A stretch of 64,000 nucleotides of DNA. It comes from Fulvia fulva (Eukaryota > Ascomycota > Dothideomycetes > Mycosphaerellales > Mycosphaerellaceae). The position numbers and the translations under genes are program-made. How positions within the stretch are numbered: the first letter of the stretch is position 1; every line of letters starts with the position of its first letter. The stretch is from the NCBI RefSeq assembly GCF_020509005.1, contig NC_063014.1:5270001-5334000 (forward strand), read 5' to 3'. The notes beneath the pieces are model-generated. The model had not been told where the DNA came from. It saw only the letters and a program-made list of their open reading frames with translations, and ran no database searches. Shown here in pieces: positions 1 to 11,169 of this stretch.

Positions 1-543
1 TGTAGTCTAACGGCACGAGGGCAGTGGCCTACGAGCTGCAGTGGGGCAGCCTCGGCTCGTCCCGGAGTCAGACGACAGGAGTGATCTTGCTAGCACATCG
101 CACTCTCACTAAGGTTAGATAGTCCGCGTCAAAACTTAACTGGCGTTACCTGGACAACAGTTGGCTTTGGTTAAGCTGTGCGCCAGATGGGACTGTGCGC
201 CTGGTGGGGAAGGCTGTATCCTCGATCGAGTCTCTTTCATCAACACCATCTCGCTCAAAGCATCATTGATCCTGCAGGTGCAAGTCTCAACAAGACCAGC
301 ACATTTCGAAGCAGTATCACATCATCAACGGAATGTGCCTCTTCACGGAACACTGTAAGTTGAACACCCAGACGCGTAAGTTGACAGCAACCGTTCCACT
401 CCCTCCAAAAGACGTCCAGTCTGCGCTCGCATGCCCACCGACTCCCATTAACTCTCAATCAAGATTTCAATCTCCAGATTGAGGGACAGTACACCAAAGC
501 AATCATTACAGCATAGACTCGACATCTCCCCTCTATCACTAAC
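1..543. other. Non-coding flank, no gene recognised
   Basis: I see no convincing coding region here. The short open frames on both strands lack recognisable motifs or coherent exon structure. The last 100 bases are presumably promoter and 5' leader of the gene starting at 544. Confidence 0.5.
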
Positions 544-1260
544 ATGCTTGCCACATCCGAGACTGAGCGCCAGCAACGCGAAGCAGCGAATTCGCAGACG
601 CCGCTTGGCAAGCTGCCTGGTGAGCTTCGTAACAGGATCTGGTATCTGGTCCTTCCAACTGGTGGGGTCGTCAATACCCGCAGCGATGACCGCTTCACAT
701 CCTCCGAATCTGTCGATTGCGAGATCGAGATGGAGTATCACGATTGCAGTAATCCAAACATCACCGAGGTCTGCCGGTCGATAAGGGAAGAGACTCTCGG
801 CATCTACTATGGCTCCAACACATTCGTGCTCCACCTCGACAGAGCTCAAGATTGCCGGACTTGCACGGTGGACGACGATGAGTCGTGTACTCTGATCGTC
901 GCAGAGGCAAAGTACTGGATACGCAGCCGCTCGAATCCTGCCATCGAAGCTCTGCGCACCCTGTATCTCATGTTGCCACCTTGGGAGCCCGATCCGGACG
1001 AGAATGGCCACCCGCGAGAACATGACGGCTACTGCAGAACTCTTGTACGCGTCGATTGGGTATCGCAGAAGTCCAAGCTTTGGCCCATCTGCAATGCTTG
1101 TACAGTCTGCCGGGTAGACTTGGATCTCAAGCTGCTAGGCGTGCCCGGGACAGTTGAAGTATGTACCGGTATAGCGGCTTCTTTCCCCGGCACCAAAGCA
1201 GCAAAACTGGTCAAGCTAGTGACCGAAGTAAAGGAGGCGTTGCGAGATGACCTCCAGTGA
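544..1260 (+). CDS. 2EXR/F-box-like domain protein, hypothetical
   Basis: Single-exon gene of 238 codons. Residues 21-37 carry the LGKLPGELRNRIW pattern, followed by a CRSIREET segment near residue 78 and GSNTFVL near 90. This is the layout of the 2EXR family of fungal proteins, which resemble F-box proteins (LP-x-ELR-x-x-IW, then an R/E-rich helix, then a short strand). Members are very numerous in Dothideomycetes and Leotiomycetes and mostly uncharacterised; a role as substrate adaptor has not been shown. A Cys-rich stretch (ICNACTVC, about 186-193) is unusual and may be structural. No intron is needed. It lies outside the biosynthetic cluster. Confidence 0.75.
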   Translation: MLATSETERQQREAANSQTPLGKLPGELRNRIWYLVLPTGGVVNTRSDDRFTSSESVDCEIEMEYHDCSNPNITEVCRSIREETLGIYYGSNTFVLHLDRAQDCRTCTVDDDESCTLIVAEAKYWIRSRSNPAIEALRTLYLMLPPWEPDPDENGHPREHDGYCRTLVRVDWVSQKSKLWPICNACTVCRVDLDLKLLGVPGTVEVCTGIAASFPGTKAAKLVKLVTEVKEALRDDLQ

Positions 1261-3094
1261 GCTTGGGCAATGCTGAGGAAGCTCACGACACACGACGAAA
1301 GAGCATAATCGACAGCAACAATAGTCTCATCTGCTAGCTCGTTCAGCGACCCGCCACGCGTAAAACGCTTTGACGAGGTGTGTAAATATCTCTGATGATC
1401 TTTGTTGCTTAGACTGACCGGTGTCTAGATAGAACGCCATGCTTTGCAAACCTTGCACTTTGAGGCACATTCTGCCACAGCCTTTTCGGGCAAATACCAG
1501 ACGACAACATCCGCGTCCTCGATTCATGCAGCATGATCTCAAGGCTGAGAACGGAGAGCGGCGGAACCCTTGCTGTCACATAAGCGGTGTGCTCTAGAAA
1601 ATCACGAACAGTCGCAGCTCAGTTACCCCCCGTCATTGCCAGAACTACCGCACCACCACAAGACGCCTGAATTCAAAATTTCTCCAATAAACTCCTCTCT
1701 CCGAACACCATCCCGCTCGTTCGATTAAAGACTACCAGCTAGAGGAGGCGGACAGCCCGCGCTCTCGAAGCACTGAAGCTGGTAACACAATCTTTCTCTT
1801 TTTGGGCCAGAACACATCTGCCTGTTCCTGCTCAGTACCACACTTGGTCCCTGTCCGGCCGATCGCTATTGCTCAGGGGTCTGGATTGGAGAGAGCTTCG
1901 CTTCAGCGAGGACAACCTCAAAGTCGTTGGCCAGAGGGACAATGTATCCACCCAGCACAACGTCGACAATGCATTCGGGGCCGAGAGTGAGCTAAGGCAA
2001 AGACACCGCCATGAACGTCAAATCATCTTTCGCATAAGCATTGACCTAAACTATCACAGCACAGCGTTCTCCTTGCCAGAGCCTGTCCTTGTTCTACACA
2101 GGGTCCGTCATCTGGAACTATGAGTCCGCACCAAAGCCTCGCCACGGCAGTTTTCCCTCGCACCAATCGGACAAATGCCGGTCAGTTCAATCTGCCCTCT
2201 GCTTGGTTACCCAATAATGGCACATTGGACACATCAGGTGCCTGATCGCCGACCTTGAATCACCGGAATAGCAAAGGCTCTAGGCGAGGGTATGGAAGAA
2301 TGTGTCAGACCAAAATCATCCGGAAGGAATGTTGCGACTGAAGCCACCACACAGCAGCTATCTGTGCGCTATAGAGAGAGTCAGATCCTCCAAACGTAAT
2401 TAAATTCTCAGTCTGGACCTTTTCGGGATTAGTGGGGTCCGCCGTTTGGACGCACGGATGGGGTCTCCGCGTGGGGGCTGTCTATACAGCAACTTCATGT
2501 GTATACGGCGAAGCCGTCCGACATCTGTACGCCTTCAGATTCAGTTGTCTACCACCATGATCTCGTCTTTGGCCCTCTTTGTTCTTCATTTCGACTTTGT
2601 TCGGCTCGGGGATCTGCGACTTGGGCCTTGTCCCCTAGATGTCGGTTGTCAGACTCTGGTAGTGTATCACCTGCACACAGTATCCTCCTTCGTGGCTCTA
2701 CCATAAGGACCTAATGAACAAGACTTTGCGAAAGTGTCGATTGTCTCCCGATAAGGTAAAATTGGCGTTGTCCGGGTTTCCTGTATGCAACGAGAGACGC
2801 TGTAACCCCATGATCTGCGACACTGCCCGCTTCCTCTGTGCACGTTGCGTTGTGACCCCGGGGGGCTACGTCAGGTATCTCATCTTGTCACTTGAACTAC
2901 TACCATCGGCTCGGGGATCACTACGCATTAGCATCAAGAAGAAATCATGGTGTGGGACTGCATTTCCGCATATTCTTGACAAATTGTATAAGGAGGTGTC
3001 GACAAGACGCAGAGCGAAGCTGGCAGAAATCAAGCCTTTCACGAACCAGAAGCTCCCAGTCTAATTTGATACATTTTGAAAACTGTTCAACATC
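1261..3094. other. Intergenic region, nothing recognised
   Basis: About 1.8 kb without a supported gene. Several short frames exist, including one of 116 codons at 2714-3064, but none shows a domain, splice logic or signal peptide. No transposon ends were found. The final part probably contains the promoter of the secreted-protein gene at 3095. Confidence 0.5.
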
Positions 3095-4016
3095 ATGCCG
3101 TCCATCAGCACAGCCTCATCGATTGCCTTTCTAGCCCAGGGAGCTCTCGCGGCCTTCGGACCAGCCTTCAGCACCGGCCCTGTGGCAAACGGGAACTTCA
3201 TTCGAGAAGCCACAAGTACGCTCATCGTCCCTCAAGGCAACGGACCCAACTCAGGATTCCTCTCCCTTTGGGTTGGTGTGGGAACTTCAGCGGGCGACCT
3301 GATCTAGTCTATCCTGGACCGCCATCCAGGAGATGGGGTGACTCAGTACGGGAATGAACGAGACGCCTAGTGATCCTGACCAGCTAACTGAATGAATCAC
3401 AGAACACCATGTGAGAGAATTGCCAACGCCAACGAGTGGTGTGGCTTCACGTATACTCTGTTCCGAAGCGGAATCCAGGACATCGGGCCGCAAGCTCGAA
3501 TCTTTGCTGGTGATCATCTGGAGTCTCACTGTGAGTCTTTACTTATGGGAACAGGGGGCAAAATGTCATGCAGCTGACGTGCATCGATCAGATATATACG
3601 ATGACTCGACGGGCAATTACACCCAAAATCTTGTGCAGAATCGCAACGTTGTCGCAACCCTGAGCACAAGTACGTACCTCTCCGGCTTCTAGTTACTACA
3701 ATGCACTAACGTGTCCTCCCAGATGACGGCGTTGCCCAGGGCTTCGGAACGGCTGAGGAATGTGCAGCTACTGATTGCGGCACGGTCCCAGCACATCGTA
3801 TGTCCTCCAGTCAATCGTGCAGTTCCAAGTCGTGTGTTACTGACCAATGTCCTAGGATGTATTAATACCATCATCACCATGGATAGCCCCGATCCCGACT
3901 ACGGAAAGACTCAAGCTCAAGCTCCGGGTGTGACTACGAGCGGATTTGGCACGTCCGACGGCGGCAAGACTTGGGCGGTTGACAGGATCAGCATTCCTCA
4001 GTTCACGTTTACTTAG
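3095..4016 (+). pseudogene. Secreted beta-rich protein gene, disrupted by an in-frame TAG
   Basis: The frame opens with a signal peptide (MPSISTASSIAFLAQGALA) and runs to ...SAGDLI followed by TAG at 3305-3307. Coding continues downstream in at least three further exons. One exon contains EWCGFTYTLF (about 3432-3461). The next introns fall near 3530-3592, 3671-3721 and 3797-3855, all with GT donors, and join YIYDDSTGNYTQNLVQ, GFGTAEECAATDCGT and the final segment ending ISIPQFTFT at 4013. The spacing of Trp, Gly and AGD motifs resembles concanavalin-A-like beta-sandwich secreted proteins such as eqolisin-type (G1) peptidases, but I see no firm family match. The TAG is one C-to-T step from CAG (Gln). 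The junction after 3305 could not be closed in frame, so the gene is probably broken. Confidence 0.5.
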
Positions 4017-4272
4017 TGATCGAGTTCGTCGGGCTTGGAAGTTGATTGATCCACTGCCAGTATTCCTTTGGGCAGTGATAGATCTGAGTCATGGCCTTAC
4101 TTGTTAGAACCAGTCGCTATGGTTCTATGGAAGTGCAGTCATGCGTAAGGATTTGAATCTCGCTTTACCGAGACTGCGTATGGTTCGGATAGCTATGAAT
4201 TAGTTCAGTCACATCGTATTATCACTCATGTCCAATGGCTGGCACCTCGTCATCTCACAACGCGTCAATGAT

Positions 4273-4280
4273 AAAGACAA
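4273..4280. repeat. hAT target-site duplication, left copy
   Basis: AAAGACAA lies directly before the element and is repeated exactly at 7902-7909. An 8-bp duplication is the hallmark of hAT transposition. Confidence 0.95.
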
Positions 4281-4340
4281 CAGTGTCCGCATCAACCAAC
4301 GCCTGTTGATTGAGGGTTGCAACTTTGGTTGGCATTGAGG

Positions 4341-4360
4341 GCCTCAACCAATCAACCAAC
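4341..4360. repeat. hAT subterminal repeat, left copy
   Basis: The 20-mer GCCTCAACCAATCAACCAAC recurs identically and in the same orientation at 7811-7830. Further AACCAAC/GTTGGTTG motifs crowd both ends. Such subterminal repeats commonly bind hAT transposase; the binding role is inferred. Confidence 0.7.
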
Positions 4361-4504
4361 CATTGCGGATTAATCAATCCTCAACTGGCTATCATAGGCA
4401 ACTTAGTTGAGCAGTTGACAGGCATTATATAGTCGTGTTGTTGGTGAATCTTTGATATTGCATGTGATTCTCAGGGCTTATTTTAGCAAAAGACCCAAAC
4501 ACTA

Positions 4505-4791
4505 CAGTCCTGGGCATAGTTTTGACAACCCCTGTATGTACGCTAACCACTTCCGGCTATCCATGTCCATCTCAGGAAGTGTTGCTACCTTCAATCTCAC
4601 TATCAAGAATGGGCCAAGCTTACACCTAAGGACATACGACGTATATGCAAGAGTATGCGAGAACGCTGCGAGGCAGTAATAGCCAACAATGGAGGACACA
4701 CCAGGTGGTGAGCTACGCCAAGCAGTGGATATATCCTTCCTAATGAGAAAAGGTGGAAGAATAGGGGTTGTAAAAACTATGCCCAGGACTG
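4505..4791. mobile_element. Fot1/pogo-type MITE nested in the hAT 5' arm
   Basis: Positions 4505-4533 begin CAGTCCTGGGCATAGTTTT. Positions 4763-4791 are their inverted complement with one mismatch over 29 bases. Both ends abut TA (4503-4504 and 4792-4793), the target duplication of Tc1/mariner-superfamily elements. The 287-bp body has no intact transposase frame. CAGTC-type inverted repeats flanked by TA are typical of fungal Fot1/pogo elements and their non-autonomous derivatives. The element must have inserted after, or travelled with, the surrounding hAT. Confidence 0.8.
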
Positions 4792-5000
4792 TAAGCGTCA
4801 TTTCCCCGCAAAACCGCTGTCAATCAGATATTGCAGATTAGATCGCAGGCATCTGTTGGCTAGAGCTGACTCCGACCCGCGCGGCCCTTCCTCGGAAGCT
4901 GCACCTCTAAACCTTGCGGTACTCCGGAGAAGAGCCTTTAGGAGACTCAGGATTTACAACCATATTGTCGACCTTATTATGCCACAACCAACACACCAAT

Positions 5001-7757
5001 ATGGCTTCACCGACTCGCAAAAGCAAGCGCCAACATAGTCAAATCGAACCTAAAACTCCTAGGCCTAGACCTACGACATAGGCTACGCGATCGAAGCGAC
5101 TACGAAAATCCAAATCTGTGCTACCCTTCGCGAACAAAACACCAGAAACACCACCTCCTACGCAGCCGACACCATCGCAATCGAGCGCTAACGAGACACT
5201 AAACACACAGACCGAAGACAGCGAGCAATCGGAGGCTAGCGACGATGCTAGCGACACCGAGCCGGCCACGGTCGTAGCCTTAGAGCGATGCCACTTCGAC
5301 ATTGATTATACGCGTCTAAAGGGCGATAAGATCGTGCTACGCTTCCGTAACAAAAGAAACACCTTCGGTAACAAGATATCGTTCATCTTTAAGTATAGAC
5401 TCGAGGTATAGAAGCTCGAGTACGGTAAGGCGAAGGGTAGATACTAGCTCTGCCGGTACTACTACGAGGACAATGCGACGCGACAGTTATAGGCTTGTCG
5501 CTCGACTACTAGCTATATAGATCACCTCCTTTCGAAACACGGTATCTTACCGTCGCGTACGACGGCGACGACGAAGCGACCGATAGTAGACGAGATCGCG
5601 ATCGCCGCCTACCTCGAGAAACTCGACCCTTTCGCCGCCGAGTAGTTTTTGACCGACTTTATCAACTAGATCGTCCGCGACGACATTACCTTCGAACAGG
5701 CGGTAAGCGACAACCTCCGAAAGGTCATACTCGGCGGTAGCCTAGCGGTAAAATATCTACTACCGGCGGCTCGAATAGTGTTAATATAGCTTAAGTAGGC
5801 CTATCGCGAACGACGGCCGGACCTCGTAAAACAGTTCGAGCGCGTCGCTAAAGTCCACCTTGGTATAGATATCTAGGCAACAAGTAACGATCTATCGCTA
5901 CTCGCCGTCGTAGGGTACTTTATCGACGCGAATAGGCAGTTTAAGACAGCGTTGCTCGGATTACGACCGGTCGGCGGACATCACAATAGAGTCAATATTA
6001 CGACCGTAGCGCGGTAGGTAATAAACGACTTCAATCTAGACGGCAAGATAGGCGCCTTCGTTATAGACAATACGGATAATAACGACACGGCGATTCGAGC
6101 GCTCGCTACCTCGCTCTAGTAGCCTATCGACGAACACGAGCAGCGACTACGATGCCTCGGACACATAATCAACCTCGTCGTCCGCGCTCTATTGTTCGGC
6201 GACGGACTTAAGCGACTCGAAGACGAGTTACGTAAAGTAGGTAAGCAGAAACACTCAGATTGCGCCCGTGAAGCCAGCGTTGCGATACCCCTTACAAAAC
6301 CCCTAACACACTTCTCAATCGTTCAAAACTGCCCTTAGATCTGTCGGCCAATAAGAGGCCTAAGAACTGCTTTAACTCACGAGGCTAACACGAAGATTCG
6401 CGCTCAAAACGCGTCTATAACCTGATCAAAACAACACTCCTCGGTCGCAATCTAACTGTTTCTCGTAGGTGACGACGAGTCCTTCACCTTATAGCGTAAG
6501 GCCGGCGCGATTAGCAAACTTTACAACCTCGTTACCTATATCTGTCGCTCCGAGGTACGAATCGAGACGTTTAACGAAGCACAGCGCGACGAATAGACCT
6601 CTCTCTATCATAATTACCTTCGCTTGATCCGCGACGGCGGAGTGAGGTAGAACAGCACGCTAGCTATAATAAGACGCGCTCTTAAGCTTTAAGGAGCGAT
6701 CGACCGATACTATAGGAGGTGGACGCGTAGCGACGGCCGAGACGAACAGAACTACTCTATTAAAGACGACACGCTTAATGCGGACGATTAGGAAGAATTG
6801 AGACACTTTGAAGAGCTATTGCTACCGTTCGAGCAGGCTACGAAGCGTGTCGAAGGCAACGTAACGTCCGGTACGTACGGCGTAGTATAGGAAGTCCTAC
6901 CTATTATAGACTTCTTGTTCCTTACGCTTAAGCGTCGTTCGAAGGAAGTCGAGTCTCATAGCGACTTATTCACCGACAGATATCGCTACTGTCTTAACTA
7001 TAGGTTCGTAAAGCTAAAGGACTACTATAATCTAAGCGATAGGTCACGAATCTACCGCGCCGTAATCGCCCTATATCCGTACTATCGACATACCTACTTC
7101 GAACAAGTATGGACTAATATTAGCGCCGCTGAAATCAGTAGGGCTAAGCAGACAGTCCATGACCTCTACGCCGAGCTACTCGAAGAACTATCTCACGAGC
7201 TAACGATAGAACCATTACGTCCACCTCCATCGCCACGCGAACAACAAGACTTCGACGAAGACTAGACTACTATGTTCAAGGACTTCACTTCACGTGTCGT
7301 TTAGTAGCCGGCCGTCCAGTATCGCCGTAAGCGACAACGGTAAGAGACTGAGCTAGAGCGATATCTTAAGGACGACATCAATATTGTCAAGTATAGCGAC
7401 GACAACAAGGTGTTGAAGGACTATTATCTTAAGCGGCCGCTCGACTGGTGGCGAGATCGAGGTGAAGCACTATATCTAACAGTCGCTTAGCTGGCTTATC
7501 GTCTATTCGTAGTACCTGGCATGTCGACTCAATGTGAGCGTGTTTTCTCTCACGGCAAGAAGGTGGTGACAGACGAGCGATATAATATCAAGGCGGACAC
7601 GATAGAGGCTTCATTGACCCTCAAAGATTGGCTAATGAACGACTTAGTAGACGGCAAAGCCATGTGGACGACACTAGCTAAGGTGAATGAGAAACAGGCT
7701 CAGAAAGAGGCTGAAGAAAGAGCTATATCAGAGGCAGCAGAGATATCACATGAATAA
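5001..7757 (+). pseudogene. hAT transposase with many in-frame TAG codons
   Basis: Translation from ATG 5001 gives a Lys/Arg/Pro-rich N-terminus and a Ser/Glu-rich linker. A region around 5300-5540 probably includes the BED-type DNA-binding part, and the catalytic core follows. The C-terminal dimerisation domain is plain at about 7430-7640: PLDWWRDRG, then LAYRLFVVPGMSTQCERVFS, then ERYNIKADTIEA. The frame is broken by numerous stops; every one I traced is TAG, placed where CAG (Gln) or TGG (Trp) would be expected. CAA codons remain intact. An intron or extra damage is likely between about 6250 and 6470, where the frame is lost. The protein cannot be made as it stands. Confidence 0.88.
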
Positions 7758-7810
7758 CAACAACATTCACCTTAATCAACCCTGCAACCAGTCAACTAGT
7801 TGGCTCTGAG

Positions 7811-7830
7811 GCCTCAACCAATCAACCAAC
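7811..7830. repeat. hAT subterminal repeat, right copy
   Basis: Exact direct copy of the 20-mer at 4341-4360, about 70 bp inside the right terminus. Confidence 0.7.
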
Positions 7831-7901
7831 GCGCCAGTGAGCTCAATCGATCAACTGGCCTATAGGTAACTTCAAGGGTTGGTTGGTTGATGCGGACACT
7901 G

Positions 7902-7909
7902 AAAGACAA
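7902..7909. repeat. hAT target-site duplication, right copy
   Basis: AAAGACAA, identical to 4273-4280 and directly adjoining the right inverted repeat. Confidence 0.95.
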
Positions 7910-8636
7910 TTATACTGCACCAGTGTCGTTGTCGTATGTGATTAGACAACATCCGAAAGTGAGGCACACGCCCAGAAGGTCCGAATTCGAGAAGCGCAAC
8001 TATTACCTGCACGCGGGCATTTTCCAAATCTAGAAGACTAACCAAGTCATGGAGAACATATCCCGCACAGCGTCATTGTCACAATCGGTGCTTGGGTCTG
8101 TTTAAGGATGGAGGGCTTATGACGCTTCATTGATCCAAGAGAACGCGATACTTTCTACGTTGAATGTAGCATTTGTATTTTCTAGGCTTGAGTGACACTC
8201 AAGCGGAAGCAGAAGCTACACTGCTAGTGCTAGAAAGTTGCGATTTCTTTGACAAAGACTGAGGTATAGCGATCCCCGATAGCCTGGTAGATATCACTGG
8301 ACCTTATTAGAAGCCTTTTAATACAGAGATGCCAAGCAAAGATTTTCTAGACAACGTGAATGGCCGCGCCGAAGTACATATCGTCTAGGAGGAACGGTAA
8401 ATTCGAGCAGTAGCGTTAGAAGACTCCCACAGACTACATAGCTATAATTGCCATAACAGCGAAACTACAAAGTCTCCTCGTTTTGCTCACACTGCGCCCC
8501 GGTTTACTCAATCTCTCTATTGGGCTTTCGTACTAGGTAAGTGATCGCGCCCTCATAGCCTTGCATCAATAGTGCTAACCTCCAACGAGGGTCACCTGTG
8601 CCTGAGCGCCCGCATCTAAATCAGGCTCTTGTCCGA
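7910..8636. other. Intergenic region, nothing recognised
   Basis: About 730 bp between the hAT and the carboxypeptidase gene. No coding frame, repeat or transposon end could be supported. Confidence 0.5.
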
Positions 8637-10539
8637 TCACGTGGTGCTGGGGCAGTCGAGTGGCGATAGCTGACGCTTGTGTACAGTGTTGGGCGTTCCC
8701 GTGGTCGAATATGTGCTGTTGCCAGTGGTTGATACTTTGCCCGTGGCAGCGTCAAGACCGTGCAAGGTGCGGTTGAAGATTGCAAACGCTGCCTCCGGTT
8801 GGAAATCTGTTGGCATCCAAATCAGCAGAATCACAGCAAGATGGGGACAGCGTCACTCACACGGGACCTCATGTCCTGCCTCCCAGACTCGTGTGAAGCT
8901 GAACTTGCCAAACTGGCGTGTCTCTCCATATTCCTTTCCGTCGACCAGTAGCTTGGTGTAGCCAGCCGCGTTGAACGCATCGTGACCGGTCCAGTTCGCC
9001 GACTTGGAAATGTCTTCGCCGCCCTGCCAGTTACAGATGTAGTCAGCATCGCCGTATACTAGCGCAACCTGGATGTCGTAGCCCAGCAGCTCCTCCAGAT
9101 CGTTGATGTAGCCGACTGCGAAGTCTCCAGACAAGGAGAAGGCGGTGTAGATGAGGTTGGATGACGTGTAATTGAGATCAGTCCCAATAGCGTTTTGAAC
9201 CTCCGCTTTGTTCAAGAAGTCCTATTCTGCTGTTAGAAGACGAGAGACCACCAAGGGGTCGCGGATACAGACCCTCCATTGTGACGGTGGGACATCCTTG
9301 CCGTTGCATGTTCTCTGCTAGTGGTCAGCCTCTTTCTGGTCGCTAATGTGGCTAACGACGTACAATGTCATAAACTCCACGATTGCCGCCAAAGGTATAG
9401 TAAAGGTCCTCTACGTCATTCTGGCAGATGTACTGTGCCGCGGCGCAGCCACTCCTCTTGACCAGGGAGTCTTTGGTCAAGTACGCACAATTGTCTTGGG
9501 CCTGCTGACAGCCTCCAGGTCTGTACATGCTGAATTTACCGTGGTCGTAGATGGTGTCATTGATGAGCTGCACGCCATATGTGTTGCTCTGCGTGAACTC
9601 TAGCAAGTGCTTCGTCTGAATTTGCTCGTCGATTATGCCGTTGACGATGCCGAAAGACTTGAAGTTGAGCCTCCTCCCATCCGTGTTAGCAGGAAGCTTC
9701 TCGTTTTGCTCGTAGAAGTAGGAAGCAAAGGCCGGGCCCCAGTGCCCACCGAACGATTCTGTCCTGTGTTACGCCTTTCAGCAGTCGAATTGCGAAGAAA
9801 TGTGGGGGTTTCACTGACCACAGGCTGAAGTCTGTCGAAGTGACCTCCTTGCTGAACTGCGGCAGAGCGCCATAGAAGCCCTGGAGCAATTTCCATGCAG
9901 CTATCGCACACAACTTGCTCGTGTCGAGCTTTGTGGGGTCGATAATGGAATACCTTCCAACAGCTTGCCCACTTTGCGCGGGAGACACGCTCAAATAGGT
10001 CGGATCCAAGTATCCAACACTGGTGTCGCTGTAGGAAAATCCTGCAACGATGCGAGATTTTTTTAGTCACAGTATCCTGCCAGTGATTCATATAGCTTAC
10101 CAGTTCCGACTGGCTGTGAGAGGAACAGCAAATTCGAGGCATTGGACCACGAGATGGCACGTTGCTGGGTCTTGAGAGTCTCGTCAACGTAGCATGGGCC
10201 AATCTCTTCAAAAAGGCCAATTAGTGAATCACTTCCGGGCTCGCCATTCAACCAGAGAGTCACCGGATCCCTGCTGGGGTTCTGTCGTGACTCAAAGATC
10301 TAGAAGAAGACATGCACGTCTTGACCAATGTCGATGTATCCACTGTACGACTTCACGCCCGGGGTTGTCTCGCAGATGCCGTTTTTGCCGGGTTCCTTGT
10401 AACGGATTGTCGCACCAGATGGGGAGGTGACGGTCGTGACATTATTGACAGGTGCCGGGACTTGTCGAGGCTTCAGGAAAGCCGCATTCGTTAACGTCAG
10501 GGCCGAGACCGCACGCACCAAGGGCGATGTGAACATCAT
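8637..10539 (-). pseudogene. Secreted serine carboxypeptidase (S10, carboxypeptidase S1-like), Trp-to-stop
   Basis: Reading leftward from 10539 there is a signal-like N-terminus, then YKEPG...GYIDIG, HVFF, ESRQNP and LWLNG (oxyanion region). QPVGTG joins across an intron to FSYSDTSVGY. The nucleophile elbow ESFGGHWGP sits near 9755, GDADYICNWQGG (catalytic Asp) near 9030, and GHEVP joins across an intron (8807-8860) to YFQPEAAF (catalytic His). This is the full S10 triad order, and such enzymes remove C-terminal residues in the secreted fraction. Two defects stand out. HVFF is followed by TAG (about 10301) where the family has Trp, a G-to-A change. The oxyanion motif reads LNGEPGSDS rather than LNGGPGSDS. 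The intron before ESFGG also lacks an in-frame GT/AG solution. I regard it as a pseudogene. Confidence 0.82.
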
Positions 10540-11169
10540 TGTCGCTTGAGTGATCGATTTTGGGAACCATCATACCTTGGGAGAGCATATGAAGATGATT
10601 TCTACTTCACTTGCGGGCGCACGTCGGTCCCTTGATCCGCTAGCGCAGGCACAGGTGAATCCTACCTGGCTGACTTCGGACACCCCAGCCAACGAACGTC
10701 AACCCCACATTCATAGTGTCGAAAGAGTGCAGATCCGAATGCTCCAGTCTGGAGCTTGGTATGTACGGCTCGGGCATTCGAGTTGAGACTGCACGCTTGC
10801 CAGGACACTGCATACATGTAAATTATCAATTGATGCCAAGATTCATGACGTAGTCTAGGCGTGCTCTAATGCCTCAGGCACCGCTTCCGTAGCCACACTT
10901 GTTCTTTCGATGCTGTTCACAGTATCTCAATACATCAGTCATGCTTCATGTACACTGCCTTTCATGATGACCTGCCTTTAGCCCTCCGGTGCCTCTAGTG
11001 CATCATTCGTCGCCGCTAGACGGCATCTGCCTCAATTGCGGGGATGCAGTTGGTGGATAAAGTCGTTAGCAGCACACACAACCGCAATCTGCGTGCAGAT
11101 CGACGGTAGCATGGTCCGACGTGTTCGTATCTCCCGTACTTCTGCTCGGCAGTCTCGCAGATCCTGAAA
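10540..11169. other. Divergent intergenic region between S10 and GH43 genes
   Basis: About 630 bp separating two divergently read secreted-enzyme genes, presumably a shared promoter region. No specific operator or gene is visible. Confidence 0.45.

Larger units (their letters stand above)
4281..7901 (+). mobile_element. hAT-family DNA transposon (3621 bp), inactivated
   Basis: The element begins CAGTGTCCGCATCAACCAAC and ends with the inverted complement (GTTGGTTGATGCGGACACTG, ending at 7901). It is flanked by a perfect 8-bp duplication, AAAGACAA. It encodes one transposase on the plus strand (5001-7757) with a hAT C-terminal dimerisation region, interrupted by many TAG codons. The 5' non-coding arm holds a separate 287-bp MITE. 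Perfect TSDs and nearly perfect termini argue for fairly recent insertion, so the coding decay is best explained by targeted mutation rather than slow drift. Restless-like fungal hATs are the closest comparison I can offer. Confidence 0.93.

Noticed and set aside
448..1023. 191-codon minus-strand frame opposite the 2EXR gene
   Set aside because: Shadow of the plus-strand gene; no motif, and the plus strand has a recognisable domain.
2714..3064. 116-codon plus-strand frame
   Set aside because: No domain, signal or splice logic; composition looks random.
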